Positions 1 through 5,370 are shown, numbered from the stretch's first letter. The stretch: DNA of 5,370 nucleotides from Propionibacteriaceae bacterium (GCA_027353565.1 DAIEHO010000369.1:1-5370); one strand, 5' to 3'. The notes: a model not told the origin generated them from the sequence alone. Made by a program: numbers and translations.

Positions 1-127
1 CGTCGTCCGTGAGGTCGACCAGGGCACGTACCTTGGGCGGCACGTTCGGCCCGACGGCGACGACCCCGAGCCCGTTGCAGTGGGTGAACCCGAACGTGGC
101 GTACTTCTCCTGCAGCTCCGCCCAGTA
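1..127. repeat. Terminal direct repeat, left copy (127 bp)
   Basis: These 127 bases are identical, in the same orientation, to bases 5244-5370, and both copies reach the very edge of the window. A repeat ending exactly at both edges, with a length equal to a common maximum assembly k-mer (127), is the usual mark of a contig closed into a circle by a de Bruijn assembler. If so, one copy is redundant and the unique length is 5243 bp. The methyltransferase reading frame passes through the repeat without a shift, which supports the join. A collapsed tandem array would look the same. Confidence 0.93.
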
Positions 128-409
128 GTGGTGGACGCCGAAGTCGCGCTCCTGGACGACGATGTCGTGCAGGATCATGACGCCGCGGTCGGACATCGCC
201 GACAGGTACGTCTCGACGTCCTCCTTGACGTCGTCGTAGAAGTGACGGCCGTCCACGTGGATCAGGTCGACCGAGCCGTCGGCGAACTCCGGCCGTGCGT
301 CGTGGAACGTCGCACGGACCATGTGGGCCGTCTGCGGATACTCCTGCTCGACGATGTCGCGTACGGACTCGAACACGCTGTTGTCGTAGACGCCCGCGTG
401 GACGTCGCC

Positions 410-412
410 CTA
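410..412 (-). other. In-frame amber (TAG) codon 79 of the methyltransferase
   Basis: The plus strand reads CTA here, giving TAG in the methyltransferase frame between TGG (Trp78) and GGC (Gly80). As I recall the family, the residue here is usually Lys or Gln, so a single change from AAG or CAG would create this stop. No frameshift or other stop lies between it and the left edge. The plus-strand gene of this window ends in TAG, so TAG is used as a real stop here. Confidence 0.9.
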
Positions 413-652
413 CCATGTGTCGATCGCGTACAGTTGGGTGTCGAGGCCGAGGGCCTTGACGGCCTGGCAGAAGGCGAAGAACGAGTATCCGTTGTGCGTG
501 CCGAGCTCCACCACCGACGTCGGTCGCAGCGCGTCGATGAGCCAGAACGCGAACGGCGCATGCTCAGCCCAGGCGGTCACGCACAGGTGCTCCACCGGCC
601 AGAACGACGCCTTCGTCAAGAAGTCGTTCAGACTTGGTTTCGGCATTGTGAG

Positions 653-660
653 TCCCTCCT
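653..660 (-). promoter_or_regulatory. Ribosome binding site of the methyltransferase gene
   Basis: The minus strand reads AGGAGGGA, ending eight... bases GACTCACA-type spacing before ATG 646. This is close to a perfect anti-16S match and fixes ATG 646-644 as the start. Confidence 0.8.
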
Positions 661-678
661 GGCAAGGCGCTGCAGGAC

Positions 679-684
679 AGCCTA
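679..684 (-). promoter_or_regulatory. Candidate -10 element for the methyltransferase gene
   Basis: The minus strand reads TAGGCT, which fits the actinobacterial housekeeping -10 pattern TAnnnT. It lies about 33 bases upstream of the ATG, which would give a short leader holding the ribosome site. No convincing TTGAC-like -35 box is seen 16-19 bases further upstream, so this is tentative. Confidence 0.35.
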
Positions 685-736
685 GCGGCCCGCTCCCCGG
701 TCGCCGCGGATGAGGTGGCGCCCTGTGGTCGCGTCA

Positions 737-751
737 CGGAAGCGCCTTCCG
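737..751. repeat. Short perfect hairpin in the intergenic region
   Basis: CGGAAG and CTTCCG flank a three-base loop CGC. A 6-bp GC-rich stem without a following T-run does not look like an intrinsic terminator, and its place between divergent starts argues against that role. It may be an operator or chance. Confidence 0.3.
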
Positions 752-854
752 GGGCTCCTTCGGGCCGCCCTCGAGAGTGCCCTGACCGGCCGCAGCGCCG
801 GGCCGGATCGGCAGCCCTCATTGGCTTCGTCAGGACGGGCCGGCCCCCGATCAA

Positions 855-873
855 CCTCAAGTAAGACTTCAGC
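855..873. promoter_or_regulatory. Imperfect dyad, possible operator
   Basis: CCTCAAGT, spacer AAG, then ACTTCAGC form an imperfect inverted repeat (six of eight positions in the second arm match the reverse complement ACTTGAGG). The left arm equals a SoxR-type half-site, but the second arm has two mismatches and the spacing is 3 rather than 2, so a MerR-family site is only a possibility. It lies about 50 bases upstream of the candidate -10 of the secreted-protein gene. Confidence 0.2.
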
Positions 874-904
874 CCGCAGTTCTGGACCGGGCGAATGGCG
901 GGGA

Positions 905-910
905 TAGTCT
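905..910 (+). promoter_or_regulatory. Candidate -10 element for the secreted-protein gene
   Basis: TAGTCT fits the TAnnnT -10 pattern and lies 56 bases before the GTG start. The region 17-19 bases upstream (around 880-887) has no good TTGAC-like -35 box. The presumed transcript would begin near 917, inside or next to the hairpin at 913-930. Confidence 0.3.
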
Positions 911-912
911 GC

Positions 913-930
913 GCCCAGACCGCGCTGGGC
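913..930 (+). repeat. Hairpin in presumed 5' leader
   Basis: GCCCAG (913-918) and CTGGGC (925-930) form a perfect 6-bp stem with a 6-base loop, followed at once by a smaller AGGC/GCCT stem (931-943). Both lie before the ribosome site at 955-961. They could affect mRNA stability, but may be chance in GC-rich DNA. Confidence 0.3.
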
Positions 931-954
931 AGGCATGAGGCCTGCACTCGAGTC

Positions 955-961
955 GAAGGGA
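955..961 (+). promoter_or_regulatory. Ribosome binding site deciding the GTG 967 start
   Basis: GAAGGGA lies five bases before GTG 967. The upstream in-frame ATG at 895 has only a weak GGGCGA before it and would put 24 polar residues in front of the signal peptide, so GTG 967 is preferred. Confidence 0.65.
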
Positions 962-966
962 CTGCT

Positions 967-1101
967 GTGCTGAGCATCACCCGCGCACTACTCCGGGCCG
1001 TCAGGTCGCATCACTGGTCAGGGCGGAACTCGTTGGTCCTCGTGGTGAGCGTCCTCCTCGCGGTCGGCACCGTCGCAGCAGCCCCGGCCAAGGCGTACGC
1101 C
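967..1101 (+). other. Signal peptide coding segment
   Basis: Residues 1-45 show a positively charged n-region (R6, R10, R13, R20), a hydrophobic core at 23-41 and a small-residue cut site (A-Y-A before A46). A Sec-type, type I signal peptidase substrate is expected; no lipobox cysteine and no twin arginine are present. Confidence 0.8.
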
Positions 1102-4100
1102 GCCGTGCCCGAGACCCGTACGGCGATCCACGCCGGCGTGGACACATCGGCACCCTTCGCCGTCTTCGGCTCCACGGTCGTTCTTGGGGCCAACCACTCG
1201 ACCAACACGGGCGCCAGCTGGACCAACGACCCGGCGCTCTCGACCATCACATGGCAGATGGCGGTCAACAGCACGCTCGTCGGCTACAAGACCTCGGGCA
1301 CCACGACCACGGCGGTCGTGTACACGATCAGCAGCGGCAGCCAGGCCACGTACGCGCTGCCCACCGTCCCCGTGAGCATGAGCGGCTCCTGGAGCCTCGC
1401 CTACAACGGCACGTACTCGGCGTACAACTTCCTGTCCGGTGGCTCGGCGGTCGCGGTGCCCAGCCCGACCGGCGCGGCGGTGCTGACGCAGAGCGCCGAG
1501 ATGACGACGGCGGGTGCCGTCCTGTGGCACGGTACGACGGGCGACGGTCACACCCTGTACGCCCTCGCGTCGAGCCCGACGGCTGCAGCCCCGGCCTGGG
1601 TCACGATCGACGGATCCACGGGCGCGGTCGTGAGCTCGACGCAGCTCGTGTACGTGCTCGGTACGACGTCATCGGTCCAGATCTGCGCACGTCCCCTGGC
1701 GAACCTGGCGAGCGCCCCCACCTGCACCACCGTGTCCACCGGCAGCTACGACTCCGTCTACCCGCAGTTCTCCAACTTCGCGATGTGGACGGTCGTCAAC
1801 ATCTGGACAGGGCTCGGCGCCGCCGGCCAGTTCACCCCGTACATCTGGAACAGCAACGCGTCGACGGCGACGCCGGTCACGCTCCCCGCCGGGTCGTCCA
1901 TCGACCAGCCGGACGCAGCGGGCGGGGACATGTACGGAGACACGCCGTACGCGCTCGTCCGTGACAGCAACACCGTGCCCACGATCCTGCGGATCATGGC
2001 GGACGGCAGCGCCATCACCGGCTTCCCCATCCCGACGGCAGCCGCTGCCGCCGTCGGCCACCTCTCCGTCACTCCGGACCGGGTCGTCGGTGCAGACACC
2101 CGAGACGGCGCGCTGCAGCTCACCTCGTGGAGCCGGTCGGTCTCGGCGTCGGGGTTCGGCAGCGAGTCGTTGCTGCCGCAGCGGTCGTCCGGGCTCAAAG
2201 CCTCGGCCGCACGGACGGTCGTCAGCGGATCCGCGGGGCTGTCGGTGTACGACCGGTCGAACACTCTGCGAAACACGATCAGCGACGCGCATCTGAGCCA
2301 GCTGAGCGGTCCGTACCTCAGCCGCGTCGGATGGAACTCGTCGGCGAACAGCTCCCAGACCGAGGTCGCGACCGTCAACAACACCGTCGTGGGTGACTTC
2401 CTCGGGACTGCCGGGACGCTCTTCGGGTCCGAGTACGTGACGTGGACGGCGGATTCCACACAGACCCATGTGGTCGTCAACGACCTGACCGGAGCCTCAC
2501 CGCCGCGTACCGTCACCCTGCCTGCGGGCACCGCTGCCTGCACGGCCGGCCGGGTCTGGAGCAACACGCTCCTGATGACGTGCGGGTCGACAGTGGAGGC
2601 GTTCAACCTGACGACCGGCGCGGTGATCACGACCGTGCCTGCTCCGACCAACCAGTTCGTCAACATCGTGGACGCGGGCGACGGCTATGCGGTCCTCACG
2701 TTCAACAACATCGACTACAACCTGTGGAACATGGCGCAGGGAAGCTTGACGCCGTTGACCGACTGCGCCTACGACGTGACCTCTGACGGGTCGGGGCACG
2801 TGGCGTGCACGTCGGCCACCCAGCTGATCTGGCGTGACTTCTCGTCCTTGTCGACCACAGCTCCTAGGCTGCTGGGCGCGTTGGCCGGCTCGTCCGTGGA
2901 CTTCTCGAGCACGGGCAGCACGTGGGGGGTCGACTTCGACACGACCAAGCCGCTGAACGCGGGCCACGTCGTCATCTCGACCTCAAGCGGCACCACCGTC
3001 CGTACCTTGTCGACGCCCGCCTCGAGAGACGGGTCGATCCGGGGCATCACGTGGGACGGCCTCAACGACTCCGGCAGGTCCGTCTCGGCCGGCGTCTACA
3101 CCTACACACTGGTCGCCGACGCTGCTGACGGTACGGGCCCCGTGGCAGCGGTGAACGGCACGGGTACGGCCTCGGGCAAGGTCACCATCACCTCGGCGAG
3201 CCCCATCGGCATGAGCGCCGGGGCGCTTCTCCCGGTGTCGCCGTCGCGGTTGCTTGACACCCGTACCAACGGCCCCGCGCTCGGCGCCGGACAGACCCGA
3301 ACCCTCAAGGTCACCGGTCTCGGCGGCGTCCCCACCACCGGCGTCTCCGCCGTCGTCCTCAACGTCACCGTCACCCAGACCACCACCCCCGGCTACCTGA
3401 CCGTCTCCCCCACCGGCACCACCCGACCCGTCGTCTCCAACCTCAACTGGTCCGCCGGAGCCACCATCCCCAACGCCGTCACCGTCAAAGTCGGCACAGG
3501 AGGCTCCATCGACCTCTACCAGTCCGGACCCGGCACCGCCCAGGTCATCGTCGACGTCGCCGGCTACTACATCGACGGCACCGTCACCGCCCCCGGCGCC
3601 TTCACCAGCCTCACCCCCGCCCGCATCCTCGACACCCGCACCACGGGCGGACCCCTCGCCTACGCCGAGACCCGAGACCTCCAGATCCTCGGCCAAGGCG
3701 GCGTCCCCACCACCAACGTGTCCGCCGTCGTCCTCAACACCACCGTCACCGACACCACCGCCACCGGCTACCTGACCGTCTTCCCCTCCGCCACCACACG
3801 ACCCACCGCATCCAACCTGAACTGGACACCCGGGCTGACCATCCCCAACCTCGTCACCGTCAAAGTCGGTGACAACGGCAAAGTGTCGATCTTCCAGTCC
3901 GGACCCGGCACCGCCGACGTCGTCGTCGACGTCGCCGGCTACTACCTCGGCGGCACCGCCACCCTGCCCGGCACCTTCGTCTCCCTACCCCCCGCCCGAG
4001 TCCTCGACACCCGCACCACCGGCGGACCCATCCCCGGACTCTCCGACCGCGCCCTGACCATCCTCGGAACCGGCGGCATCCCCGCCACCGGCGTCTCCGC

Positions 4101-4332
4101 CGTCGTCATCAACACCACCGTCACCAACACCACCTCAGCCGGCTTCCTCACCGTCTACCCGGGCACCAACCCCCTTCCCACCGCCTCCAACCTCAACTGG
4201 TCCGCCGCCAACACCACCATCCCCAACCTCGTCACCGTCCAAGTCGGCAGCGACGGCACCCTCAAGCTCCACAACGGCTCCGGCACCAGCACCGACGTCG
4301 TCGTCGACACCGCCGGCCACTTTCTGAGCTAG
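967..4332 (+). CDS. Large secreted protein with FlgD-like Ig domain and three C-terminal LDTR...GYY repeats
   Basis: The protein has 1121 residues from GTG 967. Residues 1-45 form a signal peptide: Arg-rich start, hydrophobic stretch LVLVVSVLLAVGTVAAAPA, likely cut after AYA. Residues about 46-650 are rich in Ser, Thr, Val and Gly with a beta pattern, and could be a beta-propeller; I recognise no named domain. The only six cysteines of the mature protein fall in three pairs (240/253, 525/539, 600/614), probably disulfides. Residues about 655-745, with ITWDGLNDSGR and AGVYTY, resemble the FlgD Ig-like domain found in many secreted proteins. Residues 754-1121 are three repeats with D764, D889 and D1014 exactly 125 apart. 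No LPxTG motif or C-terminal membrane anchor is seen; the protein ends in the last repeat (GHFLS). It is likely an exported cell-surface or extracellular protein, perhaps adhesive or polysaccharide-binding; the function is unknown. Codon use changes sharply near base 3300. Its promoter region is shared with the divergent methyltransferase gene. Confidence 0.9.
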   Translation: MLSITRALLRAVRSHHWSGRNSLVLVVSVLLAVGTVAAAPAKAYAAVPETRTAIHAGVDTSAPFAVFGSTVVLGANHSTNTGASWTNDPALSTITWQMAVNSTLVGYKTSGTTTTAVVYTISSGSQATYALPTVPVSMSGSWSLAYNGTYSAYNFLSGGSAVAVPSPTGAAVLTQSAEMTTAGAVLWHGTTGDGHTLYALASSPTAAAPAWVTIDGSTGAVVSSTQLVYVLGTTSSVQICARPLANLASAPTCTTVSTGSYDSVYPQFSNFAMWTVVNIWTGLGAAGQFTPYIWNSNASTATPVTLPAGSSIDQPDAAGGDMYGDTPYALVRDSNTVPTILRIMADGSAITGFPIPTAAAAAVGHLSVTPDRVVGADTRDGALQLTSWSRSVSASGFGSESLLPQRSSGLKASAARTVVSGSAGLSVYDRSNTLRNTISDAHLSQLSGPYLSRVGWNSSANSSQTEVATVNNTVVGDFLGTAGTLFGSEYVTWTADSTQTHVVVNDLTGASPPRTVTLPAGTAACTAGRVWSNTLLMTCGSTVEAFNLTTGAVITTVPAPTNQFVNIVDAGDGYAVLTFNNIDYNLWNMAQGSLTPLTDCAYDVTSDGSGHVACTSATQLIWRDFSSLSTTAPRLLGALAGSSVDFSSTGSTWGVDFDTTKPLNAGHVVISTSSGTTVRTLSTPASRDGSIRGITWDGLNDSGRSVSAGVYTYTLVADAADGTGPVAAVNGTGTASGKVTITSASPIGMSAGALLPVSPSRLLDTRTNGPALGAGQTRTLKVTGLGGVPTTGVSAVVLNVTVTQTTTPGYLTVSPTGTTRPVVSNLNWSAGATIPNAVTVKVGTGGSIDLYQSGPGTAQVIVDVAGYYIDGTVTAPGAFTSLTPARILDTRTTGGPLAYAETRDLQILGQGGVPTTNVSAVVLNTTVTDTTATGYLTVFPSATTRPTASNLNWTPGLTIPNLVTVKVGDNGKVSIFQSGPGTADVVVDVAGYYLGGTATLPGTFVSLPPARVLDTRTTGGPIPGLSDRALTILGTGGIPATGVSAVVINTTVTNTTSAGFLTVYPGTNPLPTASNLNWSAANTTIPNLVTVQVGSDGTLKLHNGSGTSTDVVVDTAGHFLS
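3226..3600 (+). repeat. C-terminal repeat 1 of 3 (125 aa)
   Basis: Residues 754-878. Landmarks are PSRLLDTR, GGVPTTGVSAVVLNVTVT, GYLTVSP, SNLNW, TIPNAVTVKVG and VDVAGYY. The same landmarks recur 375 bases on. This is the most divergent copy at its start and carries the boundary between the two codon-usage regimes. Confidence 0.85.
3601..3975 (+). repeat. C-terminal repeat 2 of 3 (125 aa)
   Basis: Residues 879-1003, with PARILDTRTTGGP, GGVPTTNVSAVVLN, GYLTVFP, SNLNW, TIPNLVTVKVG and VDVAGYY. Parts of it are identical in DNA to repeat 1 at a 375-base offset, for example the run starting CAGTCCGGACCCGG at 3520 and 3895. Confidence 0.87.
3976..4329 (+). repeat. C-terminal repeat 3 of 3
   Basis: Residues 1004-1121, with PARVLDTRTTGGP, GGIPATGVSAVVIN, GFLTVYP, SNLNW, TIPNLVTVQVG and VDTAGHF. 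The final GYY of the other repeats is replaced by GHF just before the stop, so the protein ends at a natural repeat boundary. Confidence 0.87.
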
Positions 4333-4352
4333 TCCGGGCGGTCAGCCGGCGG
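4310..4352. terminator. Possible bidirectional terminator hairpin over the convergent gene ends
   Basis: CCGCCGGC (4310-4317) and GCCGGCGG (4345-4352) form a perfect 8-bp stem around a 27-base loop that holds both stop codons. The stops are only 9 bp apart, so any terminator must overlap coding sequence. There is no T-run on either side and the loop is long, so the call is weak. Confidence 0.25.
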
Positions 4353-5370
4353 ATGCGTGCCGCGGATCTCTGCGCATGAGGAGGAGGACCAGCGGATCGA
4401 GCCCCGCCTGCGCGGCTTCTTCCGTCGTCGACGCGTACAGGGCCGGGTCGAAGTCCTCTGAGGGGGCGGAGCGGGGCAGCGGGGCAGCCAGGTACGCCTG
4501 CGCGGCGCATCCGGTGACCCCAGTCGTCCTGCGGTACCACGCGGGGTCGAAGTACGGGTTCGGCCGCCGCCCTTCGCTGTCCCCGACCTTGAGGTAGTGG
4601 ACGAGCGGGTTGAAGCCGGAGGCCGCGACGTCCGGGTTGTTCTTCAGGTAGAAGGCGCCGTCGAAGAACGGGTGGGGCGACCGGCCCTCCGGGCCGCCGA
4701 GCGAGACGTAGTGCTCGGCCTGCTCGAGACGGCTCATGCCCGCGAGATCGGGGTTGGTCGAGGCGTACCAGGCTCCGTCGAAGAGCGCGTTGGGACTGCG
4801 TCCGGCGTTCGCGCCGTCCTTGATGTAGTCGATGAGGAGCTGCTTGCGGTCACCGACGAGGCCGTAGGTGCGGGCGTACCAGGCGTGGTCGAAGATGTCG
4901 CGCACCGGGCTGGACCCGGGCTCCACCCACCGGGTGGCCTTGCGTGCCACGTCGCGGACCCGGCCCACGGTGCCCCGGCTGAACCCCAGCGGGATCGCGT
5001 CGGCGGCCTTCGCCACCAGTCCCAGCCGGTCCAGGATGTGCTGTTGGTCGGCGACCCGCTGCCGCAGGTAGTGCAGCTCTGCCGCGGTGCGACGGGCCTC
5101 GTCGCGCGAGTCGCCCAGCTCATGCTCGACCTCGTCGAGCCGGCGGCGTACGGCGGCGACGCTGGGCCCCTCCATGGACCATGGCGTCGGAACTGCGGCA
5201 CCGAGTCGCGCGTACGCGGAGCGGACGAGCCCCGCCAGCTCACCGTCGTCCGTGAGGTCGACCAGGGCACGTACCTTGGGCGGCACGTTCGGCCCGACGG
5301 CGACGACCCCGAGCCCGTTGCAGTGGGTGAACCCGAACGTGGCGTACTTCTCCTGCAGCTCCGCCCAGTA
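4342..5370 (-). CDS. C-terminal part of the methyltransferase gene: coiled coil plus FD...Y repeats (5' end beyond the right edge)
   Basis: The frame is open from the right edge to TGA 4344-4342 and gives 342 residues. Read as a circle, these are residues 174-515 of the gene that starts at 646. The first 40 or so residues repeat the end of the methyltransferase domain (FGFTHCNGLGVVAVG). A GTG at 5286 could serve as a start for a 314-residue product, but it lies inside the domain and has no clear ribosome site, so I treat it as internal. Residues 244-289 (numbering of the whole protein) are charged and heptad-like (RRRLDEVEHELGDSRDEA...), probably a coiled coil for self-association. Residues 332-515 hold about five repeats of roughly 37 residues with FD-x-x-x-Y, NPD and EGR-P landmarks; the last two are degenerate. 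Such repeats occur in bacterial glycosyltransferase-type and surface-glycan proteins, with no role I can state. No signal peptide or membrane segment is seen. It converges on the secreted-protein gene. Confidence 0.85.
   Translation of the reverse strand, partial: YWAELQEKYATFGFTHCNGLGVVAVGPNVPPKVRALVDLTDDGELAGLVRSAYARLGAAVPTPWSMEGPSVAAVRRRLDEVEHELGDSRDEARRTAAELHYLRQRVADQQHILDRLGLVAKAADAIPLGFSRGTVGRVRDVARKATRWVEPGSSPVRDIFDHAWYARTYGLVGDRKQLLIDYIKDGANAGRSPNALFDGAWYASTNPDLAGMSRLEQAEHYVSLGGPEGRSPHPFFDGAFYLKNNPDVAASGFNPLVHYLKVGDSEGRRPNPYFDPAWYRRTTGVTGCAAQAYLAAPLPRSAPSEDFDPALYASTTEEAAQAGLDPLVLLLMRRDPRHASAG
4345..4896 (-). repeat. Array of five FD-x-x-x-Y protein repeats
   Basis: In order from the 5' side the repeats begin IFDHAWY, LFDGAWY, FFDGAFY, YFDPAWY and DFDPALY, at whole-protein residues 332, 369, 408, 446 and 479. 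Repeats 1-3 keep a closing G-x-x-x-GR-P; repeat 3 (NPDVAASGFNPLVHYLKVG) is nearest the usual form. Repeats 4 and 5 have lost NPD and EGR-P, so the array decays towards the C terminus. Confidence 0.75.
5244..5370. repeat. Terminal direct repeat, right copy (127 bp)
   Basis: Identical to bases 1-127. It codes, on the minus strand, for residues 174 to about 215 of the methyltransferase, in the same frame as the left copy. If the molecule is circular, this copy is the redundant assembly overlap. Confidence 0.93.

Larger units (their letters stand above)
1..646 (-). pseudogene. Class I SAM-dependent methyltransferase, N-terminal part, interrupted by an in-frame amber codon
   Basis: This is the 5' part of a gene that leaves the left edge and, read as a circle, continues in frame at 5243 and ends at 4342 (515 codons in all). 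The start is ATG 646-644, preceded by a strong AGGAGGGA ribosome site eight bases upstream. Residues 45-55 (VVELGTHNGYS) match the SAM-binding motif I pattern E-x-G-x-x-x-G. Residues 74-85 (AID-T-W-stop-GDVHAG) match a block that I recall as DTW[K/Q]GDEHAG in this kind of small methyltransferase. Residues 127-133 (DLIHVDG) and 155-161 (GVMILHD) fit the later strands of the Rossmann-like fold. The family resembles Methyltransf_24-type enzymes often found in surface-polysaccharide loci; the acceptor is unknown. Codon 79 is TAG, so normal translation gives only 78 residues, ending after motif I. The frame after the stop is fully open and well conserved, so the mutation is recent, a sequencing error, or read through. 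The gene diverges from the secreted-protein gene. Confidence 0.85.
647..966. other. Divergent intergenic region (320 bp)
   Basis: This stretch separates the starts of the two divergent genes and should hold both promoters. It contains the ribosome sites of both genes, a TAGGCT on the minus strand (679-684), a TAGTCT on the plus strand (905-910), a perfect short hairpin (737-751), an imperfect dyad (855-873) and a hairpin in the presumed leader of the plus-strand gene (913-930). Short open frames cross it, but none has a plausible ribosome site and recognisable protein features. I see no RNA gene or known riboswitch. Confidence 0.7.

Noticed and set aside
410..412. Reassigned TAG (pyrrolysine or suppressed code)
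   Set aside because: The other gene ends in TAG at 4330-4332, there is no tRNA or Pyl gene in view, and the following base G is not a known readthrough-promoting context.
80..685. A 201-codon plus-strand open frame over the methyltransferase
   Set aside because: It runs antisense to the methyltransferase, its protein is a V/D/R/E-rich low-complexity string typical of shadow frames in GC-rich DNA, and no ribosome site precedes it.
710..907. A 65-codon plus-strand frame in the intergenic region
   Set aside because: The product is an R/S/P-rich string without motifs, the start has no convincing ribosome site, and it would cover the promoter region.
895..966. ATG 895 as start of the secreted protein
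   Set aside because: The ribosome site before it is weak, and it adds 24 residues ahead of a normal signal peptide, while GTG 967 has GAAGGGA five bases upstream.
1758..2666. A 302-codon minus-strand open frame inside the secreted-protein gene
   Set aside because: Its protein has no recognisable domain, it lies wholly antisense to a gene with clear domains, and no ribosome site is visible.
2983..3696. A 237-codon minus-strand frame rich in Gly and Asp
   Set aside because: The Gly/Asp-rich product is what the reverse strand of the Thr/Val/Pro codons of the repeats gives. It is not a real repeat protein.
3226..4329. CRISPR-like or other non-coding direct repeats
   Set aside because: The repeat units are 375 bp, in frame and protein-level conserved, so they are domain repeats of the secreted protein.
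1..5370. Plasmid origin, toxin-antitoxin, phage or insertion-sequence genes
   Set aside because: I looked for Rep, Par, relaxase, transposase and integrase motifs and terminal inverted repeats and saw none; the only terminal repeat is direct and of k-mer length.

Overview
The window looks like DNA from a high-GC, motile-or-soil-type actinobacterium. The coding sequence is strongly G/C-ending, starts include GTG, and both main products belong to architectures common in actinobacteria: a secreted protein ending in SRLLDTR...GYY-type repeats, and a methyltransferase ending in FD-x-x-x-Y repeats. I cannot name a genus. I see no RNA gene, transposase, integrase, CRISPR array, replication gene or partition gene.

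Layout. The first 127 bases (1-127) are identical to the last 127 (5244-5370) and reach exactly to both edges, so the window is best read as a circular sequence of 5243 bp, opened at an arbitrary point. Read as a circle it holds two genes. Gene 1 (minus strand) starts at 646, runs leftwards to base 1, continues in the same frame from base 5243 and ends at 4342. It encodes a 515-codon protein: SAM-dependent methyltransferase, then a coiled coil, then about five FD...Y repeats. Codon 79 of this frame is an amber stop (410-412) inside an otherwise intact methyltransferase domain. Gene 2 (plus strand, 967-4332, GTG start) encodes a 1121-residue secreted protein: signal peptide, long beta-rich region with three cysteine pairs, FlgD-like Ig domain, and three C-terminal repeats spaced exactly 125 residues apart.

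The two genes diverge from a 320-bp intergenic region (647-966) that carries candidate promoters, and their 3' ends converge with only 9 bp between the stop codons. The shared promoter region suggests joint expression. A working idea, not shown by the sequence, is that the methyltransferase modifies a surface glycan or the secreted protein itself.

Points to check first are the origin of the circle (assembly overlap of a true circle, a collapsed tandem array, or a graph artefact), the amber codon, and the sharp codon-usage break inside gene 2 near base 3300.
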